64,000 nt of DNA from Calothrix sp. PCC 7103 (GCF_000331305.1 NZ_KB217478.1:6621646-6685645), one strand, 5' to 3'. Shown: positions 1 through 9,149, numbered from the stretch's first letter. Program-made: numbers and translations. The notes: a model not told the origin generated them from the letters alone.

Positions 1-541
1 CTATTGTTAACTGCCACGAAATTGAGAGTAATACACCAATAAATACTAAAATTGTAATAACTAGAATTGATACCCGAATGACAGTATTAACAGCACTCGC
101 TGCTTTTCCTAGCTCTGCACTCAAGCTATTAATAGCATCACCAACTTTGGTTTTGACGAAGTAATCTAAATCGACTTCTAACAAGTTTTTTAAACCTGCT
201 TCTCGCATGTCAGTAGTCAATGTTCGTGCAAGTGAACTTGATGTTAAAGTGCTTGCATAGCTAGCAATATTTTTTAATATAATAGTCAATATAATTGCTA
301 TTGCCATGACCAAAGTACGATAATCTTCTGGTACTCGGTCGAAAGGTCGCATTACGATTTTTAAAATATCAGGTGCGTTATTTAATTCAATATCTAGCCC
401 AATAATTTTTAAAACAACTGGTACAATTAGCGTAGTACCAACTCCATTAAATAAGGCGCCAGAAAATCCTAGTAAGAATGTCAGAAGCATCCAACCAGGA
501 TAAGGTTTAGCAAATCTAATTAAAAGTTTAACAGTGGACAT
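1..541 (-). CDS. ABC exporter transmembrane domain (partial, N-terminal part)
   Basis: The reverse strand reads open from an ATG at 541 to the window edge, giving about 180 residues. The first part (MSTVKLLIRFAKPYPGW) leads into a hydrophobic segment, a polar loop and further hydrophobic stretches (MAIAIILTILLKNIASYAS and, near the edge, VSILVITILVFIGVLLSI). This is the pattern of the membrane half of MsbA/HepA-type exporters. The nucleotide-binding half would lie outside the window, so no Walker motifs can be checked. It follows two glycosyltransferases on the same strand with a 41-bp gap, so export of a glycan or glycolipid is a reasonable inference, but the substrate is unknown. Confidence 0.7.
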   Translation of the reverse strand, partial: MSTVKLLIRFAKPYPGWMLLTFLLGFSGALFNGVGTTLIVPVVLKIIGLDIELNNAPDILKIVMRPFDRVPEDYRTLVMAIAIILTIILKNIASYASTLTSSSLARTLTTDMREAGLKNLLEVDLDYFVKTKVGDAINSLSAELGKAASAVNTVIRVSILVITILVFIGVLLSISWQLTI

Positions 542-582
542 TGGTAATAGTTAATAATTACTAGTTATAGAAACCGGGTTTC

Positions 583-1749
583 TTATAGTTTATTGATAAC
601 ACTTGCGAGCGTTTCAGCCATAGTGGAAGTACTATATTTTTCAATACAGCGAGTTCTGGCTTTACGTCCTTTAACGGTTGCAGTATCAAAATCATTGAAT
701 ATGACTTCGATTTGTGCAGCTATTTGTTCGGGTGCTGATGGTTCAACTAAATAACCTGTATCAGCTAATATCTCAGGTATATCACCCACACAGGTAGAAA
801 TCACAGGTTTACCCATTGCCATTCCGTCAGTTAACTTCAGAGGAAACTGCGCGCGTGCGACTACAGTATCGCGCTGTGGTACAACAACAACATGCGCTGC
901 TGCCACAATTTCTGGCATCGCTTCTACTGGCTTTTTTGGTAACTTAATAATCCAACGTCCCCATTTACTAATTAATTGGTCATCGTAATTATCATATGGA
1001 CTGCCACCGACAATTACTAAGCGCAAATCATCACGATTGAGCTTATCGAGTGCTATCAATACGTCTTCGACACCTTTATGCGGACGCGGGGCGCCAGGAA
1101 ACATCAAGATGCGATAATCTGAAAGTCCATACTTAGAGCGACTTGCTTCAGGGTCGTATTTATCTGGGTTAAACATCTCGGTATCTTTACCATTTGGTAC
1201 ATAAACACCGCCAAATCTATCCTGAAGAAACTGTGTATCAATAGTTACGCCATCTGCCCACTTGACCAAACTTTCGATCCAATTAATATAAACTGGATGG
1301 TCAGGGAATCTGAGGGCGCCGTTCGATTTGAGAATATCGCGGGCAAATTGTTTGATTCCTGGTTGGTACTTCCAATCAAAACCACCATGCCAACTTAATT
1401 CCCAGTCGTCCATATCAACCAACACTGGACGATGACGACTCAATTTATCAAGCAATGCCACACCAAAGCTAGTTGGTTTTGGCTTTACTGCATAAATCAC
1501 ATCACCCGATAGCTTTTGCCGTAATTGTCGCGCTGACCCAAAAAACTGTGGATAATTACTACCAGCAATAGAAATGACTGGAATTCCATCAGGGGGTATG
1601 GCATATAAATCTTTGCCAAAATTAAAACCGACAACTTCGACTTTATAGTTAAGTTGCTTAAGGACTTGAGCTAGTAAATAAGCTCTAACCGTCCCTCCTC
1701 CAGAGAGGTCGCTAACAACTAATGAAAATTTTAATTGATTATTTGCCAT
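583..1749 (-). CDS. Glycosyltransferase, GT4-like (GT-B fold)
   Basis: 388 residues from the ATG at 1749, chosen because GGGAG lies just upstream; a TTG nine bases earlier would add three residues. The N-terminus carries a glycine-rich loop (SDLSGGGTVRAYLL) and the C-terminal half the donor-binding features of group 1 enzymes: PGAPRPHKGVED near 219 and KLTDGMAMGKPVIS near 306, followed by DIPEIL. It should transfer a sugar from a nucleotide-sugar to a glycan acceptor in the cytoplasm or at the membrane face. It lies 25 bp downstream of a GT2 gene and 41 bp upstream of an ABC exporter, forming an apparent operon. Donor and acceptor cannot be read from the sequence. Confidence 0.88.
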   Translation of the reverse strand: MANNQLKFSLVVSDLSGGGTVRAYLLAQVLKQLNYKVEVVGFNFGKDLYAIPPDGIPVISIAGSNYPQFFGSARQLRQKLSGDVIYAVKPKPTSFGVALLDKLSRHRPVLVDMDDWELSWHGGFDWKYQPGIKQFARDILKSNGALRFPDHPVYINWIESLVKWADGVTIDTQFLQDRFGGVYVPNGKDTEMFNPDKYDPEASRSKYGLSDYRILMFPGAPRPHKGVEDVLIALDKLNRDDLRLVIVGGSPYDNYDDQLISKWGRWIIKLPKKPVEAMPEIVAAAHVVVVPQRDTVVARAQFPLKLTDGMAMGKPVISTCVGDIPEILADTGYLVEPSAPEQIAAQIEVIFNDFDTATVKGRKARTRCIEKYSTSTMAETLASVINKL

Positions 1750-1774
1750 TGCTCCCAACGTGCCTTACTGCGAT

Positions 1775-2800
1775 TTATGTGGACGCTTGTTTACCAAAGC
1801 GCAAAATTTTAGTAGAAATAAAGTCAATTATTTTTTGGCTTCGTGACCCACGTAAGTTTTCATACAGTAAAGACTTCGGTAAAACCATCCGTAGTAAATA
1901 AGCTATAAACAAACCAAACCTACTATTTACTTTAAACTTTCCATTAAATAGTGGAACCGGATAATTTACAATTTTTCCTAATTTAAAAAAGTTATTTATA
2001 TCTTTCTCAATTAAAGTTTGTTCAATAAAATACTTTATTCCTGGCTGAGAATATTTTTTTAACTCATCACTTTTACTGGCCTCAATTTCGTATAGCAAAA
2101 CATAGTAATTTTTCATGTATTCCCAATTGTTAGTTCTATTCGTTTCGTGTTTGGTATAAAAAGTACCAACAATCGGTGTATATATATAATCTATGCCCAA
2201 TGCTAATAAACTGAGCGCAAAATCTCTATCTTGTAAAGCTTTAAGACGGCTATCAAAACATGCAGCTTGCAAAACTTCTTTTTTAATCAACATGCACTGC
2301 TGCAACACAGGAAACGGTGAATCAGCGAGAAAATCAGGTAAAAGTAAACGCTGTTTTAACTCTTCACTACCCAACGAACCGATAATATTTTGTTCACGAC
2401 GGATAATATTTTGGTTGCTATCAAGGAATACGCGCTCATAGTCACAGTAAAGTACAACGTTTTGGTTTTCTAACCCTTCTAAACAACTCAACTGAAACCG
2501 TGTTTTATCTTCGTGAATCCAATCATCTGGGTCTAAACACTGAATCCATTCACCCAAAGCTTTTTCAATACCCAAATTACGCGCGGTAGATACACCACCA
2601 TTTTCTTTATAAAAATATTGCACCCGCTCGTCAGTAGCCATTAACCATTCTGCTACTTCGCGAGTATTATCTGTTGACCCATCATCAACTAAAATACATT
2701 CCAAATTAGTGTAAGTTTGTGCTAAAACACTTTTAACACATTTTTCCAAATAGCTAGCTCGGTTGTAGCATGGTAAAATAACTGAAACTAAAGGAGTCAT
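1775..2800 (-). CDS. Glycosyltransferase family 2
   Basis: 341 residues. The GT-A core is clear: VSVILPCYNRASYL at the N-terminus, VDDGSTDNT (D39-D40) and the metal-binding LDPDDW (D90 to D93). These are the usual GT2 nucleotide-sugar and cation-binding positions. The C-terminal third is not diagnostic. It is the first gene of the minus-strand run that continues with a GT4 enzyme and an ABC exporter, so it probably adds a sugar to a surface polysaccharide or glycolipid. About 280 bp without a gene lie upstream and should hold the promoter. The function within GT2 is not assignable. Confidence 0.9.
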   Translation of the reverse strand: MTPLVSVILPCYNRASYLEKCVKSVLAQTYTNLECILVDDGSTDNTREVAEWLMATDERVQYFYKENGGVSTARNLGIEKALGEWIQCLDPDDWIHEDKTRFQLSCLEGLENQNVVLYCDYERVFLDSNQNIIRREQNIIGSLGSEELKQRLLLPDFLADSPFPVLQQCMLIKKEVLQAACFDSRLKALQDRDFALSLLALGIDYIYTPIVGTFYTKHETNRTNNWEYMKNYYVLLYEIEASKSDELKKYSQPGIKYFIEQTLIEKDINNFFKLGKIVNYPVPLFNGKFKVNSRFGLFIAYLLRMVLPKSLLYENLRGSRSQKIIDFISTKILRFGKQAST

Positions 2801-3079
2801 GGCTAAACCAATCCTAAATCATTAATATTACAGTGGGACTCAGAATTAAATTCATACAAACACATAAAAAATGTAACCTATTTTACCCTGAACCCCTACC
2901 GAGAATGTACCGATAAATTTATCAATATCAGTACTACTAGCTCCTGTAACAAGTAATATCACAGATTGTAACCAGTATATTTGATTTATTTTTTGCTATC
3001 TACCGACTCACCGTCCAGTTATTCCCTGCCGCGTATACGACAGGGCGCCGAACCGTCACGCACTGGCTTATGATTGTGA

Positions 3080-3307
3080 TTACCAGCCAATAAGTCTTAA
3101 TTGACCTGTTTGAATATAGTCAAATATACGATAGATTTGGCGACGTTCTCCGTCACTAACATCGCTATTATTTAATATAATTTCTGTGAGTAAGCTGTGG
3201 TCATTACGACTATATACTCTAGAAAAAATAATTTTATCTACAATTTTTTTTACAGCTACTTCTGATTGATAATCATTTGATTTCATCATTGAAAGTTTGT
3301 GCAGCAT
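3080..3307 (-). CDS. Small conserved-looking hypothetical protein
   Basis: 75 residues. The ATG at 3307 has a strong ribosome-binding site (AGGAGAG five bases upstream), which argues for a real gene. The protein is hydrophilic and probably helical, with no transmembrane segment; the C-terminal half (SDVSDGERRQIYRIFDYI) is reminiscent of short cyanobacterial proteins of unknown function that I recall, but no family name can be given. It is isolated, with 280 and 436 bp of non-coding DNA on either side. A short inverted repeat, CCCTG/CAGGG at about 3024-3045, follows its stop and could be a weak terminator. Confidence 0.65.
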   Translation of the reverse strand: MLHKLSMMKSNDYQSEVAVKKIVDKIIFSRVYSRNDHSLLTEIILNNSDVSDGERRQIYRIFDYIQTGQLRLIGW

Positions 3308-3743
3308 AGCTCTCCTGATTATTAATTATTAAAAAAATAGCAAAATTTGCCCCGCTTATAGTTAAACAGCGTGCGTATAAAAATTTCTTAAATTTAAGTT
3401 AAGACGGTAAACAAATTTTATCGTTTATAAAGTTTATGTTTTGGAATGCCTTTGTGGTATCTTTACAACATAAACCAATAAAAACAATTTTGCTTTATCT
3501 TTACATCATCACCCAGAGAATTTTTACTGATATCTATATTTTTTTAACCGTCCATATAGTAAAAAACACGTATAAATACTATTGCTTTTACCAAAAACTT
3601 GTAAATTATCGGTAATTAGGTGAAGCCAATATAGATTTTTAGCAAACTCTCACAATTAATAGGCACCAGTAACAAAATATAAAAAGATACACCACAAGAC
3701 TCACGACTCACGGACATATTCATAACAAACAGGAGTAAACGAG
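3308..3743. other. Non-coding gap upstream of gloB and the 75-aa gene
   Basis: AT-rich divergent intergenic region. It should hold both promoters. No RNA gene, repeat or convincing ORF was seen; an overlapping open frame on the minus strand is interpreted as chance. Confidence 0.5.
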
Positions 3744-4520
3744 ATGCAGATAATTCGTATACCAGTACTTTCTGACAATTACATTTTTTTGCTTTGGGAT
3801 AGTGTGCGTAAAATAGCCGCAGTTGTTGACCCTGCGGTAGCAAAACCAGTTTTAAATAAACTTCATGAATTAGAAGGCGCCGAGTTGGTAGCTATTTTCA
3901 ACACACACCACCACAGCGACCATGTAGGAGGAAACCGTGAATTAATTACCCACTACCCCAACGTAACAGTTTACGGCGGAGAGTCAGACTCTGGACGTAT
4001 TCCGGGGCAAAAAGTCTTTCTTCGTGAAGGAGACTCTGTAGAATTTGGCGATCGAACTGGCGCCGTGTTTTTTGTTCCTGGACATACACGCGCTCACATC
4101 GCTTATTATTTCCCACCTGTCACCCCAGACGAAACAGGCGAATTATTCTGTGGTGACACACTATTTGCAGGTGGATGCGGGCGCCTGTTTGAGGGAACAC
4201 CAGCGCAAATGGTAGATTCTCTCAGCAAAATACGGACACTACCCGATAACACTCGTGTGTGGTGTGCCCATGAATACACTCTTAAAAATCTTCAGTTTGC
4301 CCTTAGTGTCGATGGTAACAACCAAGATTTACAACAGAGGTATACAAAAGTACAAGCTTCCCGCAATCAAGGGGAAGCCACAGTACCTTCACTATTAGGT
4401 ATAGAAAAACTTACTAACCCATTTTTAAGATGGGATATACCCGCATTACAAACAGCCGTAAAAACTCGCGAGCCAGTACAAGCATTCGCACGTCTACGCG
4501 GAATGAAAGACACATGGTAA
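3744..4520 (+). CDS. gloB: Hydroxyacylglutathione hydrolase (glyoxalase II)
   Basis: 258 residues, the usual length for glyoxalase II. The metallo-beta-lactamase metal site is present as T54-H55-H56-H57-S58-D59-H60 (THxHxDH), with further ligands in [11 protein letters not shown] and LFCGDTLF, and [11 protein letters not shown] in the C-terminal substrate domain. It hydrolyses S-lactoylglutathione to lactate and glutathione in methylglyoxal detoxification, in the cytoplasm. The ATG has AGGAG upstream. It is monocistronic and convergent with a GT8 gene, separated by a long perfect inverted repeat that probably terminates both transcripts. Confidence 0.94.
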   Translation: MQIIRIPVLSDNYIFLLWDSVRKIAAVVDPAVAKPVLNKLHELEGAELVAIFNTHHHSDHVGGNRELITHYPNVTVYGGESDSGRIPGQKVFLREGDSVEFGDRTGAVFFVPGHTRAHIAYYFPPVTPDETGELFCGDTLFAGGCGRLFEGTPAQMVDSLSKIRTLPDNTRVWCAHEYTLKNLQFALSVDGNNQDLQQRYTKVQASRNQGEATVPSLLGIEKLTNPFLRWDIPALQTAVKTREPVQAFARLRGMKDTW

Positions 4521-4583
4521 TAAGCACTTTAGTGCTTTCTTAGTGCTTTCTTAGTGCTTGTCAAGAAAGCACTAAAGTGCTTA
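4521..4583. terminator. 21-bp perfect inverted repeat between convergent genes
   Basis: The arms at 4521-4541 and 4563-4583 are exact reverse complements, built from the unit AGCACTTTAGTGCTT, with extra copies of TTAGTGCTTTC in the loop. It lies between the stops of gloB and the GT8 gene, so a bidirectional terminator is likely. The same AAGCACTTTAGTGCTTA core recurs after bgtB (35209-35226). Confidence 0.65.
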
Positions 4584-4594
4584 GTACGAAACCC

Positions 4595-5548
4595 CTAAGA
4601 AGCCTTAATCAAAGACTTAACTTGCTTTTTAAACGAGCCATAAATATTTTGAAACACAGCCATTTGTTTCTGCCGACGCTTTTTAGCAGCTTGCTGTACA
4701 GACCAGTTAGACCATATAGAGTTGTCGAGATATTCGTAAAATAATTCCTTCTGCGGGTGGTTACAGTTATCGTTCCAAGGTTTTTCGCGCGTTGAGTAAT
4801 GGATAATATATGGATGGTTGAGCAGGTTATTATATTCTTCTTCACTGAATGGGCTTTCTTGCCATGAACCAAAACGGAACAAATAAGGCATTTGGTTCCA
4901 ACGCGCGTCAAGTTCTCCCCATTTCCCTGCTAAAATTGCGTTTAACCCATCTTGGTCGAACCAGCGCACGTACTGTTTATAATCGTTGAGATATTTAATA
5001 ACTTCCAAACTTGTATTATCTTGGCGCCATTTTTTCAAATTCAATACCAATACACCCGAATTGAGATATTTACAATCAGCAGGTATACCGAGTTCTTGAT
5101 AGTTTACTAAACCGCGTGGAGACGAAACTAATGGGGCGCCCATGTCTTGCACTGCTAGTAAATAATTGTCTTTTATATCCTGCTGCCACAGCGCTTCAAT
5201 GTCACTACGAACTATTACATCGCTATCTATATAAATTGCTTTTTCAATATTTGTAGGTAAAATTGCTGGAATCAAAAGCCGATAATAAGCAGCTATTGTT
5301 ACAGTCGAAGAAATTTGCATGTTCTTGAACTGCGACCTGCGCGCTTTTATCCAAGTGACTTTGACCTGCTCAGATTTAAGATTTTGAATTATCCGCTCTT
5401 TATTAACTTTGCTAATTCCACCGTCAATTATATATAAAGACAAATTCTGCGGATTTCGCATACTCGCAACAACCGAACGAGTAGTCGCTGCCAAAGGCAT
5501 TGAGTAGTTATCATCCGCAGCACATACTAAAACTATAGAGTTATCCAT
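4595..5548 (-). CDS. Glycosyltransferase family 8
   Basis: 317 residues with the GT8 layout: an N-terminal nucleotide-binding strand (IVLVCAADDNYSMPLAATTRS), the DxD metal site in KAIYIDSDVIV (D108-S-D110), then YLNSGVLVLNLKKWR, WFDQDGLNAIL and IIHYSTREKPWN, all standard for LgtC/galactosyltransferase-like retaining enzymes. The C-terminal 45 residues are basic (AAKKRRQKQ), which often mediates peripheral membrane association. It probably adds hexose to a lipopolysaccharide or exopolysaccharide. It is a single gene, convergent with gloB. The acceptor is unknown. Confidence 0.9.
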   Translation of the reverse strand: MDNSIVLVCAADDNYSMPLAATTRSVVASMRNPQNLSLYIIDGGISKVNKERIIQNLKSEQVKVTWIKARRSQFKNMQISSTVTIAAYYRLLIPAILPTNIEKAIYIDSDVIVRSDIEALWQQDIKDNYLLAVQDMGAPLVSSPRGLVNYQELGIPADCKYLNSGVLVLNLKKWRQDNTSLEVIKYLNDYKQYVRWFDQDGLNAILAGKWGELDARWNQMPYLFRFGSWQESPFSEEEYNNLLNHPYIIHYSTREKPWNDNCNHPQKELFYEYLDNSIWSNWSVQQAAKKRRQKQMAVFQNIYGSFKKQVKSLIKAS

Positions 5549-6038
5549 AGATGTTTAATCTTTTGAATTTTTGTAATTTAATTCATATACTGAACAAGAT
5601 AAGCGCAAAAATCGCACGACATCATGGGATAAATACTTAATTGGTTTTAAAATGTGATACTAAGAGGAATGTACACACTTTATACCTTTATTCAATGGTC
5701 TCTCAGCTTTTGTATTATTCTTGACATTATTTATTAACATATAGTTGTTTCTTAAGTGGGAGGAAAAGTGACTAATAATCAAAGTAACTTACTAATGAAT
5801 AAACTAATTAACACATTTTAAGGAATACGCCTCTAGATAGATGATTAAAGTATGTATATAAAAACAGTTTTCGTGTACATACTATTTACACGCTAACGTT
5901 ACTTATTTTCTAATGCTCAGTTGCTTATGGTTGCTTGACTGGTTTAGAAAATTTGAATCAAACCGAAGCGCAAAAATTAACTAAAATAATTAACAAACAA
6001 TAGCACAAAAATAATAAACGTTAAGAACGAAAATTCAA
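5549..6038. other. Non-coding gap between GT8 and PAS-Crp genes
   Basis: Divergent promoter region, AT-rich. Only very short chance ORFs were seen (for example 23 codons near 5670). No hairpin repeat of the families found elsewhere was recognised. Confidence 0.45.
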
Positions 6039-7235
6039 ATGGAAAATAAAATGGACACTAATCAGGTAGATATTGAAAAATTTGTTTATCGTACAGAGAG
6101 AATGTACCAGCGCTGGTCGGACTTGCTACATGGAAACGTTAGTCTGTCACCAAGCAAAGCAGAAGTTTTACCCCAAGCTTTAATGGAACTTGGTTCAGCT
6201 TCACAAACGTTACAAATAGCAACTGAGGAGTTATGCCAGCAAAATGAAGAACTCACAGAAACGCGCAATTTACTTGAGATAGAACGTCAACGCTACAAAG
6301 ACCTTTTTGATTTTGCACCCGATGGTTATTTAGTCACTGACTTAGATGGCAAAATTCAAGAAGCTAATCGTGCTTGTTCTCAACTTTTTGGTATTTCCCA
6401 GCAACATTTAACGGGTAAACTAATTGTTAACTTTGTTACATTAGACGATCGTCATAAACTACGGTGTCAAATTGCCAAATTATCCAAAATGCAAAAAGTA
6501 AGTGAAATTATTATATGTTGCCGGAAAAGAGATGGTGGTTTTTTTAATGCAGCTTTAACTGCTGCTAGTATTTGCAACTATCATGGTACAGTGACAGGGT
6601 TGCGCTGGCTAATACGTGATATCACAGAACAGCAAAGAGCAAAATCAACACAACAAAGTTGCGATCTCGATTTATCAAAGAATCGTCCTTTACATAAGTA
6701 CTGTAGACGCGAAGCACTACCTCTTGGAAATGATATAATTTGGTATGTTAATAGCGGTTTAGTCAAACTAAGTTCGCTTTGTGAAGCTGGAACAGAAATA
6801 TTACTAGGGTTAGTAGGGGAAGGAATGGTTTTTGGTGCCAGTCTCACATCTCAACAAATCTATCAAGTAACAGCGATTTCGGATGTTGAACTAGTGCCAG
6901 TTATGCAAACAGAAATAGCTGCTTCCCCAGCTTTGAGCCATGTGATTTTACCCAAAATTAAACAGCGACTACAACAAACCGAATACTTTTTAGCAATTGC
7001 AGGTAGACTCAAAGTAGAAGACCGATTGTGGAATTTATTACACTATTTGAAGCAAGATTTTGGACAACATACTCCAATCGGAACTCGAATTAATATTCGT
7101 TTTACCCATGAGGAACTTGCTAGTGCTTGTTCTACTACTCGCGTTACAATTACCAGGCTAGTTCAATGTTTCCAACAAAAGGGATTAATTAGCTTTGATA
7201 ACAGGCGCCATATCGTAATACACGATACAGTGTAA
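6039..7235 (+). CDS. PAS domain fused to a Crp/Fnr-type DNA-binding module
   Basis: 398 residues. Residues 60-88 are helical and probably coiled; 85-200 form a PAS domain (RYKDLFDFAPDGYLVTDLDG, then CRKRDGGFFNAALTA and WLIRDITEQQR, the S-box end). Residues 225-300 resemble a degenerate cyclic-nucleotide-binding barrel (IIWYVNSGLVKLSSL) that lacks the arginine-containing phosphate cassette. Residues 320-398 are a Crp-type winged helix (FTHEELASACSTTRVTITRLVQCF). It is probably a transcription factor that senses a signal through PAS rather than cAMP. There is no kinase or receiver domain. It is adjacent to an IS element. Ligand and targets are unknown. Confidence 0.85.
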   Translation: MENKMDTNQVDIEKFVYRTERMYQRWSDLLHGNVSLSPSKAEVLPQALMELGSASQTLQIATEELCQQNEELTETRNLLEIERQRYKDLFDFAPDGYLVTDLDGKIQEANRACSQLFGISQQHLTGKLIVNFVTLDDRHKLRCQIAKLSKMQKVSEIIICCRKRDGGFFNAALTAASICNYHGTVTGLRWLIRDITEQQRAKSTQQSCDLDLSKNRPLHKYCRREALPLGNDIIWYVNSGLVKLSSLCEAGTEILLGLVGEGMVFGASLTSQQIYQVTAISDVELVPVMQTEIAASPALSHVILPKIKQRLQQTEYFLAIAGRLKVEDRLWNLLHYLKQDFGQHTPIGTRINIRFTHEELASACSTTRVTITRLVQCFQQKGLISFDNRRHIVIHDTV

Positions 7236-7266
7236 GGTGGGCAGTGCCAGCCCTTTCAATGCGAAC
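7236..7266. repeat. Left copy of a 31-bp inverted repeat flanking the IS4 region
   Basis: Begins GGTGGGCAGTGCCAGC directly after the stop of the PAS-Crp gene. Its reverse complement recurs at 9114-9144 with one mismatch. A shortened relative (GGTGGACACTGCCCACC) is at 37064. Confidence 0.85.
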
Positions 7267-7275
7267 ATTAGCACT

Positions 7276-7306
7276 ACTAGAGCGGTGCCCAAAAGCCGCT
7301 TCTAGT
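7276..7306. other. Hairpin upstream of the transposase
   Basis: ACTAGAGCGG pairs with CCGCTTCTAGT (one bulged base) around a nine-base loop. It may be part of the IS 5' end or protect against read-through from the upstream gene. The role is inferred only. Confidence 0.4.
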
Positions 7307-7367
7307 ATAGATTATTCAGTGCCACATCAAGGTATTCTTGACAATATCAATGTTATGATGCGTCAAA

Positions 7368-8837
7368 ATGTTATCCACAGTGTTTGAGCAATTTGTAGAA
7401 GAAAGTCCCATAAGTGTGATGGCACGAGTTTTAATGGAACGTATTTTTATGCCAGAACGCTTAGATCAAATATTTGAAGCTCACGCGACTATTCAATATC
7501 AACAAGATTTATTGTTTTCAAGCCAAGTAGATTTAATGAGTTTGGTTGTATGTGGGATTCATAAGTCAGTTCATGCTGCTTATAGAGCAAAAGCAATAGA
7601 AAAAATCGTCAGTACAACAGCATTATATAACAAGCTATCTGGAATTGAATTGAGTGTAAGTCAAGCATTGTTAAGAGAAACAGCAAGCGATTTAATGTAT
7701 CTAGTTCAAGCAATGGGTGGAGAACAAGCAGATTTATTGCCAGGATATAAACTTAAATTTGTAGATGGAACTTGCCTTGCGGCAACAGATCACAGACTCG
7801 ATGCCATTCGTGCTTATGCAGCAAAAGCTCTACCAGGTAAGGCAATAGCAATATTAGACCAATCATCAAAATTAGTCACAGATATTTTTCTAGTTGAAGA
7901 TGGTCACGCTCAAGAGCGCGCGTCATTTGACCAAATACTATATGTAGTTAAACCAAAAGAAGTTTGGTGTGGAGACCGCAACTTTTGTACAGCAAATTTT
8001 TTGTATACAATAATATTGAAAGGAGCATTTTTTGTAATTCGTCAACATGGGTCACTAGGATTTAAGGAATTAAGTGAATTAGAGTATTCGGGAGAAACTG
8101 AAACAGGAAAAGTATTTGAGCAGAAAATAGAAATATCATATGAAAGAGAAATCATACAACTCAGACGGGTTGTGGTGAAGCTAAATGTAGCGACGCGAGA
8201 TAATGAATGGGAAATAGCCATTTTTACCAACTTACCAAGTAGCGATGCAAGTGCAGTCGAAGTTGCTGAATTATACCGTAATCGTTGGAAAATAGAAACA
8301 CTTTTTCAAACTGTAACTGAAAATTTTCACGGCGAAATTCAGACTTTAGCTTACCCCAAAGCTGCATTATTCTCTTTTTCAATGGCATTAGTTGCATACA
8401 ATATACTTGCGACTTTACGAGGCGCCTTGGGAAGTATACATGGAGTTAATAAAATAGAAGTTGGGTTGTCAGATTTTTACTTGGTTGATGAAATCCAGGG
8501 AATATATAGAGGGATGATGATTGCTATACCACCACCACAGTGGGAAGTGTTTAGTACATATTCTCTTGGTCAAATAGCAGAACTTTTACAACAGCTTGCG
8601 GCAGGGGTAAATTTGAAACGTTTTTTAAAAGCAACGAGAGGTAAGAAGAAAAAGCGAGAACCTTTAATTGTTGATAGAAACCACCGCCATGTTTCCACCG
8701 CGCGGCTTTTAGAAGCCCATCAAAAAATAAATCTCGAAGTTAGTTATAACAGAAAGCATATTTTTATTAACTGCTTGTTGCACATAACATCTCTGACAAG
8801 ATGGTTATTTTCCATGTCAACTATTTATCAAATATGA
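7368..8837 (+). CDS. IS4-family DDE transposase with a C-terminal extension
   Basis: 489 residues. The catalytic triad is visible: D133 (KFVDGTCLAA), D203 (WCGDRNFCT) and E310 in the Y-(2)-R-(3)-E signature (LYRNRWKIETLFQ). The K that would follow E310 by seven residues is T317. The core appears intact, so the enzyme may be active. In relatives that I recall, the protein ends soon after the HVSTARLL motif (441-448 here), but this frame runs about 40 residues further (to SMSTIYQI) into sequence that looks like flanking AT-rich DNA, suggesting loss of the original stop. The start is uncertain: ATG at 7368 has no clear ribosome-binding site. Confidence 0.9.
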   Translation: MLSTVFEQFVEESPISVMARVLMERIFMPERLDQIFEAHATIQYQQDLLFSSQVDLMSLVVCGIHKSVHAAYRAKAIEKIVSTTALYNKLSGIELSVSQALLRETASDLMYLVQAMGGEQADLLPGYKLKFVDGTCLAATDHRLDAIRAYAAKALPGKAIAILDQSSKLVTDIFLVEDGHAQERASFDQILYVVKPKEVWCGDRNFCTANFLYTIILKGAFFVIRQHGSLGFKELSELEYSGETETGKVFEQKIEISYEREIIQLRRVVVKLNVATRDNEWEIAIFTNLPSSDASAVEVAELYRNRWKIETLFQTVTENFHGEIQTLAYPKAALFSFSMALVAYNILATLRGALGSIHGVNKIEVGLSDFYLVDEIQGIYRGMMIAIPPPQWEVFSTYSLGQIAELLQQLAAGVNLKRFLKATRGKKKKREPLIVDRNHRHVSTARLLEAHQKINLEVSYNRKHIFINCLLHITSLTRWLFSMSTIYQI

Positions 8838-9068
8838 TGTTTTTATCTAAGCAAAAGTTATGAATAAAATTGTATTCTATAAGATGTGTAAATAAGAAAA
8901 CGCATTTACCACTTTGAGAGTTATTGTATTTAATATTCTATAAAAATACCTTATTCAAAAGCAGCTAATGACTTGAGTTTTTAATACATATGCTCATAGT
9001 GCAGCTTGACTAAAGTAGTAGCCTGGTTGAAACAGCAAAAAAGCGTAAATTTAATAAGACTTTCCCTT

Positions 9069-9094
9069 CTGCCATCTGCCATCTGCCATCTGCC
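9069..9094. repeat. Tandem heptanucleotide repeat (CTGCCAT)
   Basis: Three full units plus a partial fourth, of the short-tandem type common between cyanobacterial genes. Confidence 0.8.
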
Positions 9095-9113
9095 TTGCTG
9101 CACTAGTTCGCTA

Positions 9114-9144
9114 GTTCGCGTTGAAAGGGCTGGCACTGCCCACC
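9114..9144. repeat. Right copy of the 31-bp inverted repeat
   Basis: GTTCGCGTTGAAAGGGC onward; reverse complement of 7236-7266 with one mismatch. It lies six bases from the stop of the GH65 gene. Confidence 0.85.
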
Positions 9145-9149
9145 CTACG

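Larger units (their letters stand above)
7276..8840 (+). mobile_element. IS4-family insertion sequence, ends not resolved
   Basis: Defined by the transposase at 7368-8837. Terminal inverted repeats and target duplication could not be fixed by eye; the only clear flanking repeats (7236-7266 and 9114-9144) belong to a host-type repeat family. The given borders are therefore approximate. Confidence 0.5.
8838..9149. other. Gap after the transposase
   Basis: Holds the CTGCCAT tandem repeat (9069-9094) and the right copy of the 31-bp inverted repeat (9114-9144). No gene was seen. Confidence 0.6.

Noticed and set aside
2193-2441. Plus-strand ORF inside the GT2 gene
   Set aside because: Antisense shadow of a well-supported glycosyltransferase.
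3616-3843. Minus-strand ORF over the gloB start
   Set aside because: Overlaps the promoter and first codons of gloB; no ribosome-binding site and random-looking composition.
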